A stretch of DNA of 41,352 bases from Paludibacteraceae bacterium (GTDB lineage Bacteria; Bacteroidota; Bacteroidia; Bacteroidales; Paludibacteraceae). The position numbers and the translations under genes are program-made. Location: the NCBI GenBank assembly GCA_017546705.1, contig JAFYSB010000025.1:1-41352 (forward strand), in the 5' to 3' direction. Numbering within the stretch: position 1 is the first letter of the stretch; each line of letters starts with the position of its first letter. The notes under the pieces were generated by a model. The model ran no database searches. It was given only the letters and a program-made list of their open reading frames with translations, and was not told where the DNA came from. Below, piece after piece: positions 41,213-41,352 of this stretch.

Positions 41213-41352
41213 GGTTCTTATTCAAATTTCGTGCAATGTTTTTCAGTTAGGTACATTTTTATCTCAAGTAGTTTGACGCTCGCTCTTCCGTACATTGTGC
41301 GCTTTAAGGCTTTAAGTTTGTTGACATACCCTTCAACTATTCCGTTTGAAAA
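41213..41352 (-). mobile_element. Partial ISL3-family insertion sequence, downstream end (enters from right edge)
   Basis: The outer terminal inverted repeat is 41213-41235, exactly inverted relative to 302-324 at the other window edge. It starts GGTTCTTATTC, resembling ISL3-family ends. The transposase stop codon (41218-41220) lies inside this repeat. Confidence 0.75.
41218..41352 (-). CDS. ISL3-family transposase, C-terminal 44 residues (partial)
   Basis: The minus-strand frame enters from the window edge and ends at TAA 41220-41218. It reads FSNGIVEGYVNKLKALKRTM, then YGRASVKLLEIKMYLTEKHC and TKFE. The pattern S-N-G-x-x-E-G-x-x-N-K-x-K-x-x-K-R-x-x-Y-G-R is the hallmark of the C-terminus of DDE transposases of the ISL3 family, including the final catalytic-region Glu. 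The rest lies beyond the window. Confidence 0.85.
   Translation of the reverse strand, partial: FSNGIVEGYVNKLKALKRTMYGRASVKLLEIKMYLTEKHCTKFE

Noticed and set aside
1..41352. CRISPR array, prophage or complete restriction system
   Set aside because: No regularly spaced direct repeats, no phage structural genes, and the two nuclease-fold genes lack methylase or specificity partners.

Overview
The window looks like Bacteroidales (Bacteroidota) chromosome. The evidence is repeated TAnnTTTG promoter boxes before most genes and tRNAs, no recognisable Shine-Dalgarno sites, a type IX secretion C-terminal tail, a BspA-type leucine-rich repeat protein, an alanine-rich extended S16 and a local alpha-glucan operon (GH57, glycosyltransferase, GH133). 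I cannot fix the family. Both window edges fall inside an ISL3-like insertion sequence: the 23-nt end at 302-324 recurs as an exact inverted copy at 41213-41235. The transposase start region runs off the left edge and its last 44 codons enter from the right, so the window may be a contig broken at IS copies.

Layout. 1-4040 is accessory: IS end, a roughly 300-nt structured RNA or leader, a secreted protein with a type IX tail, a collagen-like/EF-hand/LRR secreted protein, an unknown small protein, and a polyvalent-type kinase apparently split by a frameshift. 4289-12700 is mainly housekeeping: K+/H+ antiporter, periplasmic thioredoxin, aroB, recX-prmC, ribD, a secreted EEP hydrolase with sufS, and rpsP. 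A tRNA-Met follows. 13232-18901 (minus) is a manC-GH133-glycosyltransferase-GH57 operon. ispG and tRNA-Lys come next.

20745-26530 is a gene-poor accessory stretch with dispersed intergenic repeats, a C10A9 tract and strong hairpins. It holds a YhcG-like PD-(D/E)XK nuclease gene and a 727-residue protein joining a PotD-type polyamine-binding domain, a transmembrane helix, a second signal-like segment and an outer-membrane-barrel-like domain. That gene has a long hairpin-rich leader. From 26531 the window is mostly housekeeping again: leuS, a YqiA-like esterase, tRNA-Arg, an M6 protease overlapping a GntP permease and glycerate kinase, tdk-recJ, tRNA-Pro, and an lpxC-lpxA-glnS-nuclease run.

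The best candidates for something undescribed are the structured RNA at 511-805, the binding-protein/barrel fusion with its leader, and the dispersed repeat family around the accessory genes. Functions are read from motifs and remembered family features; no database search was possible.
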